Below, in pieces: positions 39,945 through 53,843 of a stretch of DNA of 64,000 nucleotides. Below the pieces are notes generated by a model. That model saw nothing but the letters and a program-made list of their open reading frames with translations. It ran no database searches and was not told the origin of the DNA. Within the stretch, counting starts at the first letter, position 1, and every line of letters begins with the position of its first letter. Where the stretch lies: the NCBI GenBank assembly GCA_037013495.1, contig CM072801.1, forward strand, positions 102,183,816 through 102,247,815, read 5' to 3'. A program made the translations under genes and the position numbers. The stretch comes from Hippophae tibetana. Taxonomy: Eukaryota > Streptophyta > Magnoliopsida > Rosales > Elaeagnaceae.

Positions 39945-40798
39945 TTATTCAGGAACAAATATAGGTTGAACACGGAAAACAAAGAACAAGAAAATGATAC
40001 AGTGAATTAAAAGAAGAGTAAGAAATGCAATGCAAATAAGAAAATAATGACAATTAAATCTAAAGAAAACAAAAGTCTTGTAGAAAATAGTTGTTTCTTT
40101 AATTGGGATTTGGAACCAAAGAATGCAAAAAACAATATAATGGAAAATTTTATTAATTCTAAAATTCAAAAAATAAAACAAAGAAGAGGAAAATGATATA
40201 GCGAATTAAAAGAAAAGTATGCAATGAAATGCAAATAATAAAATAATGACAACAAAATCTAAAGAAAACAAAACACTTGTAGAAAATATTTGTTTCTTTA
40301 ATTGTGATTTGGAACAAAAGAATGCAATAACCAATAAAATGGAAAATTTCATTAAATCTAAAATTAAAAAAAAAGATATTTTAGGATAAATATCCTATTT
40401 TGGGCGACCACGACTTTGATACCAAATGATACAGATCCTTTATGCGAAAAAATTTGGAACCCATGATCTCACAGGAGTGAGAAGTATATAATTGCTAAGA
40501 ACATGGTTAATGTGATCTAATTAAAACAATAAAGAACAAGAATAGAAAACCATGCAAGAAGGTGCGATCAAACTATAAGACGTAGGAAAGTAGTGTAAGC
40601 GATGGAATTTGGGTTCTAAAAGGTGGATAACTGAACTATTGTTTCCTTCACGTTTTGGCAAATAGAAATAAGCTTTGATTTAATATATTATAATAGTCAT
40701 TTGGATACAAGAGTTAAAAGTTATAACAGTTTAAAGATACAATCCCAATTAATAATTTCTTTTTTTTAAACTACGAACTCCAGAAATTTTGTGGTTTT
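39945..40798. repeat. M47, satellite monomer (854 bp)
   Basis: gaatttttgtgg before the anchor, aaatatagg after it, cacgactttg, and a tail ending in cccaattaat. Confidence 0.95.
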
Positions 40799-41652
40799 TT
40801 ATTCAGGAACAAATATAGGTTGAACACGGAAAACAAAGAACAAGAAAATGATACAGTGAATTAAAAGAAGAGTAAGAAATGCAATGCAAATAAGAAAATA
40901 ACGACAATTAAATCTAAAGAAAACAAAAGTCTTGTAGAAAATAGTTGTTTCTTTAATTGAGATTTGGAACCAAAGAATGCAAAAAACAATATAATGGAAA
41001 ATTTTATTAATTCTAAAATTCAAAAAATAAAACAAAGAAGAGGAAAATGAAATAGCGAATTAAAAGAAAAGTATGCAATGAAATGCAAATAATAAAATAA
41101 TGACAACAAAATCTAAAGAAAACAAAACACTTGTAGAAAATATGTGTTTCTTTAATTGTGATTTGGAACAAAAGAATGCAATAACCAATAAAATGGAAAA
41201 TTTCATTAAATCTAAAATTAAAAAAAAAGATATTTTAGGATAAATATCCTATTTTGGGCGACCACGGCTTTGATACCAAATGATACAGATCCTTTATGCG
41301 AAAAAATTTGGAACCCATGATCTCACAGGAGTGAGAAGTATATAATTGCTAAGAACATGGTTAATGTGATCTAATTAAAACAATAAAGAACAAGAATAGA
41401 AAACCATGCAAGAAGGTGCGATCAAACTATAAGACGTAGGAAAGTAGTGTAAGCGATGGAATTTGGGTTCTAAAAGGTGGATAACTGAACTATTGTTTCC
41501 TTCACGTTTTGGCAAATAGAAATAAGCTTTGATTTAATATATTATAATAGTCATTTGGATACAAGAGTTAAAAGTTATAACAGTTTAAAGATACAATCCC
41601 AATTAATAATTTCTTTTTTTTAAACTACGAACTCCAGAAATTTTGTGGTTTT
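40799..41652. repeat. M48, satellite monomer (854 bp), type P
   Basis: aacgac and attgagat in A; aatgaaatag and atgtgtttc in B. First unit of the P-Q dimer. Confidence 0.95.
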
Positions 41653-42507
41653 TTATTCAGGAACAAATATAGGTTGAACACGGAAAACAAAGAACAAGAA
41701 AATGATACAGTGAATTAAAAGAAGAGTAAGAAATGCAATGCAAATAAGAAAATAACGACAATTAAATCTAAAGAAAACAAAAGTCTTGTAGAAAATAGTT
41801 GTTTCTTTAATTGAGATTTGGAACCAAAGAATGCAAAAAACAATATAATGGAAAATTTTATTAATTCTAAAATTCAAAAAATAAAACAAAGAAGAGGAAA
41901 ATAATATAGCGAATTAAAAGAAAAGTATGCAATGAAATGCAAATAATAAAATAATGACAACAAAATCTAAAGAAAACAAAACACTTTTAGAAAATATTTG
42001 TTTCTTTAATTGTGATTTGGAACAAAAGAATGCAATAACCAATAAAATGGAAAATTTCATTAAATCTAAAATTAAAAAAAAATAATATTTTAGGATAAAT
42101 ATCCTATTTTGGGCGACCACGGCTTTGATACCAAATGATACAGATCCTTTATGCGAAAAAAATTGGAACCCATGATCTCACAGGAGTGAGAAGTATATAA
42201 TTGCTAAGAACATGGTTAATGTGATCTAATTAAAACAATAAAGAACAAGAATAGAAAACCATGCAAGAAGGTGCGATCAAACTATAAGACGTAGGAAAGT
42301 AGTGTAAGCGATGGAATTTGGGTTCTAAAAGGTGGATAACTGAACTATTGTTTCCTTCACGTTTTGGCAAATAGAAATAAGCTTTGATTTAATATATTAT
42401 AATAGTCATTTGGATACAAGAGTTAAAAGTTATAACAGTTTAAAGATACAATCCCAATTAATAATTTCTTTTTTTTAAACTACGAACTCCAGAAATTTTG
42501 TGGTTTT
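41653..42507. repeat. M49, satellite monomer (855 bp), type Q
   Basis: aaaataatatag, cacttttag, aaaataatatttt and cgaaaaaaattgg. Second unit of the P-Q dimer. Confidence 0.95.
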
Positions 42508-43361
42508 TTATTCAGGAACAAATATAGGTTGAACACGGAAAACAAAGAACAAGAAAATGATACAGTGAATTAAAAGAAGAGTAAGAAATGCAATGCAAAT
42601 AAGAAAATAACGACAATTAAATCTAAAGAAAACAAAAGTCTTGTAGAAAATAGTTGTTTCTTTAATTGAGATTTGGAACCAAAGAATGCAAAAAACAATA
42701 TAATGGAAAATTTTATTAATTCTAAAATTCAAAAAATAAAACAAAGAAGAGGAAAATGAAATAGCGAATTAAAAGAAAAGTATGCAATGAAATGCAAATA
42801 ATAAAATAATGACAACAAAATCTAAAGAAAACAAAACACTTGTAGAAAATATGTGTTTCTTTAATTGTGATTTGGAACAAAAGAATGCAATAACCAATAA
42901 AATGGAAAATTTCATTAAATCTAAAATTAAAAAAAAAGATATTTTAGGATAAATATCCTATTTTGGGCGACCACGGCTTTGATACCAAATGATACAGATC
43001 CTTTATGCGAAAAAATTTGGAACCCATGATCTCACAGGAGTGAGAAGTATATAATTGCTAAGAACATGGTTAATGTGATCTAATTAAAACAATAAAGAAC
43101 AAGAATAGAAAACCATGCAAGAAGGTGCGATCAAACTATAAGACGTAGGAAAGTAGTGTAAGCGATGGAATTTGGGTTCTAAAAGGTGGATAACTGAACT
43201 ATTGTTTCCTTCACGTTTTGGCAAATAGAAATAAGCTTTGATTTAATATATTATAATAGTCATTTGGATACAAGAGTTAAAAGTTATAACAGTTTAAAGA
43301 TACAATCCCAATTAATAATTTCTTTTTTTTAAACTACGAACTCCAGAAATTTTGTGGTTTT
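42508..43361. repeat. M50, satellite monomer (854 bp), type P
   Basis: Copy of M48 at an offset of 1,709 bp. Confidence 0.95.
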
Positions 43362-44216
43362 TTATTCAGGAACAAATATAGGTTGAACACGGAAAACAAA
43401 GAACAAGAAAATGATACAGTGAATTAAAAGAAGAGTAAGAAATGCAATGCAAATAAGAAAATAACGACAATTAAATCTAAAGAAAACAAAAGTCTTGTAG
43501 AAAATAGTTGTTTCTTTAATTGAGATTTGGAACCAAAGAATGCAAAAAACAATATAATGGAAAATTTTATTAATTCTAAAATTCAAAAAATAAAACAAAG
43601 AAGAGGAAAATAATATAGCGAATTAAAAGAAAAGTATGCAATGAAATGCAAATAATAAAATAATGACAACAAAATCTAAAGAAAACAAAACACTTTTAGA
43701 AAATATTTGTTTCTTTAATTGTGATTTGGAACAAAAGAATGCAATAACCAATAAAATGGAAAATTTCATTAAATCTAAAATTAAAAAAAAATAATATTTT
43801 AGGATAAATATCCTATTTTGGGCGACCACGGCTTTGATACCAAATGATACAGATCCTTTATGCGAAAAAAATTGGAACCCATGATCTCACAGGAGTGAGA
43901 AGTATATAATTGCTAAGAACATGGTTAATGTGATCTAATTAAAACAATAAAGAACAAGAATAGAAAACCATGCAAGAAGGTGCGATCAAACTATAAGACG
44001 TAGGAAAGTAGTGTAAGCGATGGAATTTGGGTTCTAAAAGGTGGATAACTGAACTATTGTTTCCTTCACGTTTTGGCAAATAGAAATAAGCTTTGATTTA
44101 ATATATTATAATAGTCATTTGGATACAAGAGTTAAAAGTTATAACAGTTTAAAGATACTATCCCAATAAATAATTTCTTTTTTTTAAACTACGAACTCCA
44201 GAATTTTTGTGGTTTT
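43362..44216. repeat. M51, satellite monomer (855 bp), type Q
   Basis: Copy of M49 at an offset of 1,709 bp until the tail end, which changes to actatccc. Confidence 0.95.
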
Positions 44217-45070
44217 TTATTCAGGAACAAATATAGGTTGAACACGGAAAACAAAGAACAAGAAAATGATACAGTGAATTAAAAGAAGAGTAAGAAATGC
44301 AATGCAAATAAGAAAATAATGACAATTAAATCTAAAGAAAACAAAAGTCTTGTAGAAAATAGTTGTTTCTTTAATTGGGATTTGGAACCAAAGAATGCAA
44401 AAAACAATATAATGGAAAATTTTATTAATTCTAAAATTCAAAAAATAAAACAAAGAAGAGGAAAATGAAATAGCGAATTAAAAGAAAAGTATGCAATGAA
44501 ATGCAAATAATAAAATAATGACAACAAAATCTAAAGAAAACAAAACACTTGTAGAAAATATGTGTTTCTTTAATTGTGATTTGGAACAAAAGAATGCAAT
44601 AACCAATAAAATGGAAAATTTCATTAAATCTAAAATTAAAAAAAAAGATATTTTAGGATAAATATCCTATTTTGGGCGACCACGGCTTTGATACCAAATG
44701 ATACAGATCCTTTATGCGAAAAAATTTGGAACCCATGATCTCACAGGAGTGAGAAGTATATAATTGCTAAGAACATGGTTAATGTGATCAAATTAAAACA
44801 ATAAAGAACAAGAATAGAAAACCATGCAAGAAGGTGCGATCAAACTATAAGACGTAGGAAAGTAGTGTAAGCGATGGAATTTGGGTTCTAAAAGGTGGAT
44901 AACTGAACTATTGTTTCCTTCACGTTTTGCCAAATAGAAATAAGCTTTGATTTAATATATTATAATAGTCATTTGGATACAAGAGTTAAAAGTTTCAACA
45001 GTTTAAAGATACAATCCCAATTAATAATTTCTTTTTTTTAAACTACGAACTCCAGAAATTTTGTGGTTTT
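44217..45070. repeat. M52, satellite monomer (854 bp)
   Basis: Begins as M47 (gaatttttgtgg, aaatatagg); B is of the aatgaaatag/atgtgtttc type. Private ttttgccaaatag; gtttcaacag in the tail. Confidence 0.95.
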
Positions 45071-45923
45071 TTATTCAGGAACAAATATAGGTTGAACACG
45101 GAAAACAAAGAACAAGAAAATGATACAGTGAATTAAAAGAAGAGTAAGAAATGCAATGCAAATAAGAAAATAATGACAATTAAATCTAAAGAAAACAAAA
45201 GTCTTGTAGAAAATAGTTGTTTCTTTAATTGGGATTTGGAACCAAAGAATGCAAAAAACAATATAATGGAAAATTTTATTAATTCTAAAATTCAAAAAAT
45301 AAAACAAAGAAGAGGAAAATGAAATAGCGAATTAAAAGAAAAGTATGCAATGAAATGCAAATAATAAAATAATGACAACAAAATCTAAAGAAAACAAAAC
45401 ACTTGTAGAAAATATGTGTTTCTTTAATTGTGATTTGGAACAAAAGAATGCAATAACCAATAAAATGGAAAATTTCATTAAATCTAAAATTAAAAAAAAA
45501 GATATTTTAGGATAAATATCCTATTTTGGGCGACCACGGCTTTGATACCAAATGATACAGATCCTTTATGCGAAAAAATTTGGAACCCATGATCTCACAG
45601 GAGTGAGAAGTATATAATTGCTAAGAACATGGTTAATGTGATCAAATTAAAACAATAAAGAACAAGAATAGAAAACCATGCAAGAAGGTGCGATCAAACT
45701 ATAAGACGTAGGAAAGTAGTGTAAGCGATGGAATTTGGGTTCTAAAAGGTGGATAACTGAACTATTGTTTCCTTCACGTTTTGCAAATAGAAATAAGCTT
45801 TGATTTAATATATTATAATAGTCATTTGGATACAAGAGTTAAAAGTTACAACAGTTTAAAGATACAATACCAATAAATAATTTCTTTTTTTTAAACTACG
45901 AACTCCAGAACTTTTGTGGTTTT
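45071..45923. repeat. M53, satellite monomer (853 bp)
   Basis: The tail has lost one G (ttttgcaaatag), as has M55. Confidence 0.95.
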
Positions 45924-46778
45924 GTATTCAGGAACAAAGATAAGTTGAACACGGATAACAAAGAACAAGAAAATGATACAGTGAATTAAAAGAAGAGTAA
46001 GAAATGCAATGCAAATAAGAAAATAATGACAATTAAATCTAAAGAAAACAAAAGTCTTGTAGAAAATAGTTGTTTCTTTAATTGGGATTTGGAACCAAAG
46101 AATGCAAAAAACAATATAATGGAAAATTTTATTAATTCTAAAATTCAAAAAATAAAACAAAGAAGAGGAAAATGAAATAGCGAATTAAAAGAAAAGTATG
46201 CAATGAAATGCAAATAATAAAATAATGACAACAAAATCTAAAGAAAACAAAACACTTGTAGAAAATATTTGTTTCTTTAATTGTGATTTGGAACAAAAGA
46301 ATGCAATAACCAATAAAATGGAAAATTTCATTAAATCTAAAATTAAAAAAAAAAGATATTTTAGGATAAATATCCAATTTTGGGCGACCACGGCTTTGAT
46401 ACCAAATGATACAGATCCTTTATGCGAAAAAATTTGGAACCCATGATCTCACAGGAGTGAGAAGTATATAATTGCTAAGAACATGGTTAATGTGATCAAA
46501 TTAAAACAATAAAGAACAAGAATAGAAAACCATGCAAGAAGGTGCGATCAAACTATAAGACGTAGGAAAGTAGTGTAAGCGATGGAATTTGGGTTCTAAA
46601 AGGTGGATAACTGAACTATTGTTTCCTTCACGTTTTGGCAAATAGAAATAAGCTTTGATTTAATATATTATAATAGTCATTTGGATACAAGAGTTAAAAG
46701 TTTCAACAGTTTAAAGATACAATCCCAATTAATAATTTCTTTTTTTTAAACTACGAACTCCAGAAATTTTGTGGTTTT
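45924..46778. repeat. M54, satellite monomer (855 bp)
   Basis: Type Z anchor gtattcagg, with gataag shared only with M56; gtttcaacag and cccaattaat in the tail. Confidence 0.95.
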
Positions 46779-47631
46779 TTATTCAGGAACAAAGATAGGT
46801 TGAACACGGATAACAAAGAACAAGAAAATGATACAGTGAATTAAAAGAAGAGTAAGAAATGCAATGCAAATAAGAAAATAATGACAATTAAATCTAAAGA
46901 AAACAAAAGTCTTGTAGAAAATTGTTGTTTCTTTAATTGGGATTTGGAACCAAAGAATGCAAAAAACAATATAATGGAAAATTTTATTAATTCTAAAATT
47001 CAAAAAATAAAACAAAGAAGAGGAAAATGATATAGCGAATTAAAAGAAAAGTATGCAATGAAATGCAAATAATAAAATAATGACAACAAAATCTAAAGAA
47101 AACAAAACACTTGTAGAAAATATGTGTTTCTTTAATTGTGATTTGGAACAAAAGAATGCAATAACCAATAAAATGGAAAATTTCATTAAATCTAAAATTA
47201 AAAAAAAAGATATTTTAGGATAAATATCCTATTTTGGGCGACCACGGCTTTGATACCAAATGATACAGATCCTTTATGCGAAAAAATTTGGAACCCATGA
47301 TCTCACAGGAGTGAGAAGTATATAATTGCTAAGAACATGGTTAATGTGATCAAATTAAAACAATAAAGAACAAGAATAGAAAACCATGCAAGAAGGTGCG
47401 ATCAAACTATAAGACGTAGGAAAGTAGTGTAAGCGATGGAATTTGGGTTCTAAAAGGTGGATAACTGAACTATTGTTTCCTTCACGTTTTGCAAATAGAA
47501 ATAAGCTTTGATTTAATATATTATAATAGTCATTTGGATACAAGAGTTAAAAGTTACAACAGTTTAAAGATACAATACCAATAAATAATTTCTTTTTTTT
47601 AAACTACGAACTCCAGAACTTTTGTGGTTTT
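46779..47631. repeat. M55, satellite monomer (853 bp)
   Basis: aaattgttg in subunit A, shared only with M57; ttttgcaaatag in the tail. Confidence 0.95.
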
Positions 47632-48486
47632 GTATTCAGGAACAAAGATAAGTTGAACACGGATAACAAAGAACAAGAAAATGATACAGTGAATTAAAAG
47701 AAGAGTAAGAAATGCAATGCAAATAAGAAAATAATGACAATTAAATCTAAAGAAAACAAAAGTCTTGTAGAAAATAGTTGTTTCTTTAATTGGGATTTGG
47801 AACCAAAGAATGCAAAAAACAATATAATGGAAAATTTTATTAATTCTAAAATTCAAAAAATAAAACAAAGAAGAGGAAAATGAAATAGCGAATTAAAAGA
47901 AAAGTATGCAATGAAATGCAAATAATAAAATAATGACAACAAAATCTAAAGAAAACAAAACACTTGTAGAAAATATTTGTTTCTTTAATTGTGATTTGGA
48001 ACAAAAGAATGCAATAACCAATAAAATGGAAAATTTCATTAAATCTAAAATTAAAAAAAAAAGATATTTTAGGATAAATATCCAATTTTGGGCGACCACG
48101 GCTTTGATACCAAATGATACAGATCCTTTATGCGAAAAAATTTGGAACCCATGATCTCACAGGAGTGAGAAGTATATAATTGCTAAGAACATGGTTAATG
48201 TGATCAAATTAAAACAATAAAGAACAAGAATAGAAAACCATGCAAGAAGGTGCGATCAAACTATAAGACGTAGGAAAGTAGTGTAAGCGATGGAATTTGG
48301 GTTCTAAAAGGTGGATAACTGAACTATTGTTTCCTTCACGTTTTGGCAAATAGAAATAAGCTTTGATTTAATATATTATAATAGTCATTTGGATACAAGA
48401 GTTAAAAGTTTCAACAGTTTAAAGATACAATCCCAATTAATAATTTCTTTTTTTTAAACTACGAACTCCAGAAATTTTGTGGTTTT
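47632..48486. repeat. M56, satellite monomer (855 bp), copy of M54
   Basis: Matches M54 at an offset of 1,708 bp. Confidence 0.95.
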
Positions 48487-49340
48487 TTATTCAGGAACAA
48501 AGATAGGTTGAACACGGATAACAAAGAACAAGAAAATGATACAGTGAATTAAAAGAAGAGTAAGAAATGCAATGCAAATAAGAAAATAATGACAATTAAA
48601 TCTAAAGAAAACAAAAGTCTTGTAGAAAATTGTTGTTTCTTTAATTGGGATTTGGAACCAAAGAATGCAAAAAACAATATAATGGAAAATTTTATTAATT
48701 CTAAAATTCAAAAAATAAAACAAAGAAGAGGAAAATGATATAGCGAATTAAAAGAAAAGTATGCAATGAAATGCAAATAATAAAATAATGACAACAAAAT
48801 CTAAAGAAAACAAAACACTTGTAGAAAATATTTGTTTCTTTAATTGTGATTTGGAACAAAAGAATGCAATAACCAATAAAATGGAAAATTTCATTAAATC
48901 TAAAATTAAAAAAAAAGATATTTTAGGATAAATATCCTATTTTGGGCGACCACGACTTTGATACCAAATGATACAGATCCTTTATGCGAAAAAATTTGGA
49001 ACCCATGATCTCACAGGAATGAGAAGTATATAATTGCTAAGAACATGGTTAATGTGATCAAATTAAAACAATAAAGAACAAGAATAGAAAACCATGCAAG
49101 AAGGTGCGATCAAACTATAAGACGTAGGAAAGTTGTGTAAGCGATGGAATTTGGGTTCTAAAAGGTGGATAACTGAACTATTGTTTCCTTCACGTTTTGG
49201 CAAATAGAAATAAGCTTTGATTTAATATATTATAATAGTCATTTGGATACAAGAGTTAAAAGTTACAACAGTTTAAAGATACAATACCAATAAATAATTT
49301 CTTTTTTTTAAACTACGAACTCCAGAACTTTTGTGGTTTT
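48487..49340. repeat. M57, satellite monomer (854 bp)
   Basis: Subunit A copies M55; B and tail change to atttgtttc, cacgactttg, aggaatgag and private agttgtgtaag. Confidence 0.95.
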
Positions 49341-50194
49341 GTATTCAGGAACAAAGATAGGTTGAACACGGATAACAAAGAACAAGAAAATGATACAGTG
49401 AATTAAAAGAAGAGTAAGAAATGCAATGCAAATAAGAAAATAATGACAATTAAATCTAAAGAAAACAAAAGTCTTGTAGAAAATAGTTGTTTCTTTAATT
49501 GGGATTTGGAACCAAAGAATGCAAAAAACAATATAATGGAAAATTTATTAATTCTAAAATTCAAAAAATAAAACAAAGAAGAGGAAAATGAAATAGCGAA
49601 TTAAAAGAAAAGTATGCAATGAAATGCAAATAATAAAATAATGACAACAAAATCTAAAGAAAACAAAACACTTGTAGAAAATATTTGTTTCTTTAATTGT
49701 GATTTGGAACAAAAGAATGCAATAACCAATAAAATGGAAAATTTCATTAAATCTAAAATTAAAAAAAAAAGATATTTTAGGATAAATATCCAATTTTGGG
49801 CGACCACGGCTTTGATACCAAATGATACAGATCCTTTATGCGAAAAAATTTGGAACCCATGATCTCACAGGAGTGAGAAGTATATAATTACTAAGAACAT
49901 GGTTAATGTGATCAAATTAAAACAATAAAGAACAAGAATAGAAAACCATGCAAGAAGGTGCGATCAAACTATAAGACGTAGGAAAGTAGTGTAAGCGATG
50001 GAATTTGGGTTCTAAAAGGTGGATAACTGAACTATTGTTTCCTTCACATTTTGGCAAATAGAAATAAGCTTTGATTTAATATATTATAATAGTCATTTGG
50101 ATACAAGAGTTAAAAGTTACAACAGTTTAAAGATACAATACCAATAAATAATTTCTTTTTTTTAAACTACGAACTCCAGAAATTTTGTGGTTTT
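49341..50194. repeat. M58, satellite monomer (854 bp), type Z
   Basis: gtattcagg anchor. One T lost in subunit A (aaaatttattaattc), which breaks the minus-strand open frame. Private ttcacattttgg; aattactaag is shared with M67. Confidence 0.95.
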
Positions 50195-51048
50195 TTATTC
50201 AGGAACAAAGATAGGTTGAACACGGATAACAAAGAACAGGAAAATGATATAGTGAATTAAAAGAAGAGTAAGAAATGCAATGCAAATAAGAAAATAATGA
50301 CAATTAAATCTAAAGAAAACAAAAGTCTTGTAGAAAATAGTTGTTTCTTTAATTGGGATTTGGAACCAAAGAATGCAAAAAACAATATAATGGAAAATTT
50401 TATTAATTCTAAAATTCAAAAAATAAAACAAAGAAGAGGAAAATGAAATAGCGAATTAAAAGAAAAGTATGCAATGAAATGCAAATAATAAAATAATGAC
50501 AACAAAATCTAAAGAAAACAAAACACTTGTAGAAAATATTTGTTTCTTTAATTGTGATTTGGAACAAAAGAATGCAATAACCAATAAAATGGAAAATTTC
50601 ATTAAATCTAAAATTAAAAAAAAAGATATTTTAGGATAAATATCCTATTTTGGGCGACCACGGCTTTGATACCAAATGATACAGATCCTTTATGCGAAAA
50701 AATTTGGAACCCATGATCTCACAGGAGTGAGAAGTATATAATTGCTAAGAACATGGTTAATGTGATCAAATTAAAACAATAAAGAACAAGAATAGAAAAC
50801 CATGCAAGAAGGTGCGATCAAACTATAAGACGTAGGAAAGTAGTGTAAGCGATGGAATTTGGGTTCTAAAAGGTGGATAACTGAACTATTGTTTCCTTCA
50901 CGTTTTGGCAAATAGAAATAAGCTTTGATTTAATATATTATAATAGTCATTTCGATACAAGAGTTAAAAGTTATAACAGTTTAAAGATACTATCCCAATA
51001 AATAATTTCTTTTTTTTAAACTACGAACTCCAGAAATTTTGTGGTTTT
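50195..51048. repeat. M59, satellite monomer (854 bp)
   Basis: aacaggaaaatg as in M42, followed by private atatagtg. Private catttcgatac in the tail. Confidence 0.95.
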
Positions 51049-51902
51049 TTATTCAGGAACAAATATAGGTTGAACACGGAAAACAAAGAACAAGAAAATG
51101 ATACAGTGAATTAAAAGAAGAGTAAGAAATGCAATGCAAATAAGAAAATAATGACAATTAAATCTAAAGAAAACAAAAGTCTTGTAGAAAATAGTTGTTT
51201 CTTTAATTGGGATTTGGAACCAAAGAATGCAAAAAACAATATAAGGGAAAATTTTATTAATTCTAAAATTCAAAAAATAAAACAAAGAAGAGGAAAATGA
51301 TATAGCGAATTAAAAGAAAAGTATGCAATGAAATGCAAATAATAAAATAATGACAACAAAATCTAAAGAAAACAAAACACTTGTAGAAAATATTTGTTTC
51401 TTTAATTGTGATTTGGAACAAAAGAATGCAATAACCAATAAAATGGAAAATTTCATTAAATCTAAAATTAAAAAAAAAGATATTTTAGGATAAATATCCT
51501 ATTTTGGGCGACCACGGCTTTGATACCAAATGATACAGATCCTTTATGCGAAAAAATTTGGAACCCATGATCTCACAGGAGTGAGAAGTATATAATTGCT
51601 AAGAACATGGTTAATGTGATCTAATTAAAACAATAAAGAACAAGAATAGAAAACCATGCAAGAAGGTGCGATCAAACTATAAGACGTACGAAAGTAGTGT
51701 AAGCGATGGAATTTGGGTTCTAAAAGATGGATAACTGAACTATTGTTTCCTTCACGTTTTGGCAAATAGAAATAAGCTTTGATTTAATATATTATAATAG
51801 TCATTTGGATACAAGAGTTAAAAGTTACAACAGTTTAAAGATACAATACCAATAAATAATTTCTTTTTTTTAAACTACGAACTCCAGAAATTTTGTGGTT
51901 TT
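51049..51902. repeat. M60, satellite monomer (854 bp)
   Basis: Private aatataaggg and gacgtacgaaag. taaaagatgg in the tail recurs in M69. Confidence 0.95.
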
Positions 51903-52756
51903 TTATTCAGGAACAAAGATAGGTTGAACACGGATAACAAAGAACAAGAAAATGATACAGTGAATTAAAAGAAGAGTAAGAAATGCAATGCAAATAAGAA
52001 AATAATGACAATTAAATCTAAAGAAAACAAAAGTCTGGTAGAAAATAGTTGTTTCTTTAATTGGGATTTGGAACCAAAGAATGCAAAAAACAATATAATG
52101 GAAAATTTTATTAATTCTAAAATTCAAAAAATAAAACAAAGAAGAGGAAAATGAAATAGCGAATTAAAAGAAAAGTATGCAATGAAATGAAAATAATAAA
52201 ATAATGACAACAAAATCTAAAGAAAACAAAACACTTGTAGAAAATATGTGTTTCTTTAATTGTGATTTGGAACAAAAGAATGCAATAACCAATAAAATGG
52301 AAAATTTCATTAAATCTAAAATTAAAAAAAAAGATATTTTAGGATAAATATCCTATTTTGGGCGACCACGGCTTTGATACCAAATGATACAGATCCTTTA
52401 TGCGAAAAAATTTGGAACCCATGATCTCACAGGAGTGAGAAGTATATAATTGCTAAGAACATGGTTAATGTGATCAAATTAAAACAATAAAGAACAAGAA
52501 TAGAAAACCATGCAAGAAGGTGCGATCAAACTATAAGACGTAGGAAAGTAGTGTAAGCGATGGAATTTGGGTTCTAAAAGGTGGATAACTGAACTATTGT
52601 TTCCTTCACGTTTTGGCAAATAGAAATAAGCTTTGATTTAATATATTATAATAGTCATTTGGATACAAGAGTTAAAAGTTATAACAGTTTAAAGATACTA
52701 TCCCAATAAATAATTTCTTTTTTTTAAACTACGAACTCCAGAATTTTTGTGGTTTT
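51903..52756. repeat. M61, satellite monomer (854 bp)
   Basis: gtctggtag in A; aatgaaatag, aatgaaaataat and atgtgtttc in B. Recurs as M62 (tandem) and M70. Confidence 0.95.
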
Positions 52757-53610
52757 TTATTCAGGAACAAATATAGGTTGAACACGGAAAACAAAGAACA
52801 AGAAAATGATACAGTGAATTAAAAGAAGAGTAAGAAATGCAATGCAAATAAGAAAATAATGACAATTAAATCTAAAGAAAACAAAAGTCTGGTAGAAAAT
52901 AGTTGTTTCTTTAATTGGGATTTGGAACCAAAGAATGCAAAAAACAATATAATGGAAAATTTTATTAATTCTAAAATTCAAAAAATAAAACAAAGAAGAG
53001 GAAAATGAAATAGCGAATTAAAAGAAAAGTATGCAATGAAATGAAAATAATAAAATAATGACAACAAAATCTAAAGAAAACAAAACACTTGTAGAAAATA
53101 TGTGTTTCTTTAATTGTGATTTGGAACAAAAGAATGCAATAACCAATAAAATGGAAAATTTCATTAAATCTAAAATTAAAAAAAAAGATATTTTAGGATA
53201 AATATCCTATTTTGGGCGACCACGGCTTTGATACCAAATGATACAGATCCTTTATGCGAAAAAATTTGGAACCCATGATCTCACAGGAGTGAGAAGTATA
53301 TAATTGCTAAGAACATGGTTAATGTGATCAAATTAAAACAATAAAGAACAAGAATAGAAAACCATGCAAGAAGGTGCGATCAAACTATAAGACGTAGGAA
53401 AGTAGTGTAAGCGATGGAATTTGGGTTCTAAAAGGTGGATAACTGAACTATTGTTTCCTTCACGTTTTGGCAAATAGAAATAAGCTTTGATTTAATATAT
53501 TATAATAGTCATTTGGATACAAGAGTTAAAAGTTATAACAGTTTAAAGATACTATCCCAATAAATAATTTCTTTTTTTTAAACTACGAACTCCAGAATTT
53601 TTGTGGTTTT
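52757..53610. repeat. M62, satellite monomer (854 bp)
   Basis: Same gtctggtag and B variants as M61 but with aaatatagg and cacggaaaac after the anchor. Confidence 0.95.
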
Positions 53611-53644
53611 TTATTCAGGAACAAATATAGGTTGAACACGGAAA

Positions 53645-53843
53645 ACAAAGAACAAGAAAATGATACAGTGAATTAAAAGAAGAGTAAGAAATGCAATGCA
53701 AATAAGAAAATAATGACAATTAAATCTAAAGAAAACAAAAGTCTTGTAGAAAATAGTTGTTTCTTTAATTGGGATTTGGAACCAAAGAATGCAAAAAACA
53801 ATATAATGGAAAATTTTATTAATTCTAAAATTCAAAAAATAAA
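53645..53843. repeat. Subunit A of the monomer (reference copy in M63), 199 bp
   Basis: Starts at acaaagaacaag and is followed directly by a second, diverged copy that starts at acaaagaagagg. The two align over their full length without large gaps; I count about 20 differences, so about 90% identity (about 88% in M1). Typical A bases are gtcttgtag, atagttgtt, aattgggat and ggaaccaaag. An equivalent pair is present in every complete monomer. Confidence 0.93.

Larger units (their letters stand above)
40799..44139. repeat. Two-monomer higher-order repeat P-Q-P-Q, period 1,709 bp
   Basis: M48-M49 and M50-M51 alternate between aatgaaatag with atgtgtttc (P) and aaaataatatag with cacttttag, aaaataatatttt and cgaaaaaaattgg (Q). 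The copies end where the M51 tail changes to actatccc. Confidence 0.85.
45335..48813. repeat. Two-monomer segmental duplication, period 1,708 bp
   Basis: M53 (end), M54 and M55 recur as M55 (end), M56 and M57. Shared rare variants are ttttgcaaatag (first boundary only), gataag, gtttcaacag and aaattgttg. M58 starts a third, diverged repeat (type Z anchor but gatagg). Confidence 0.8.
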
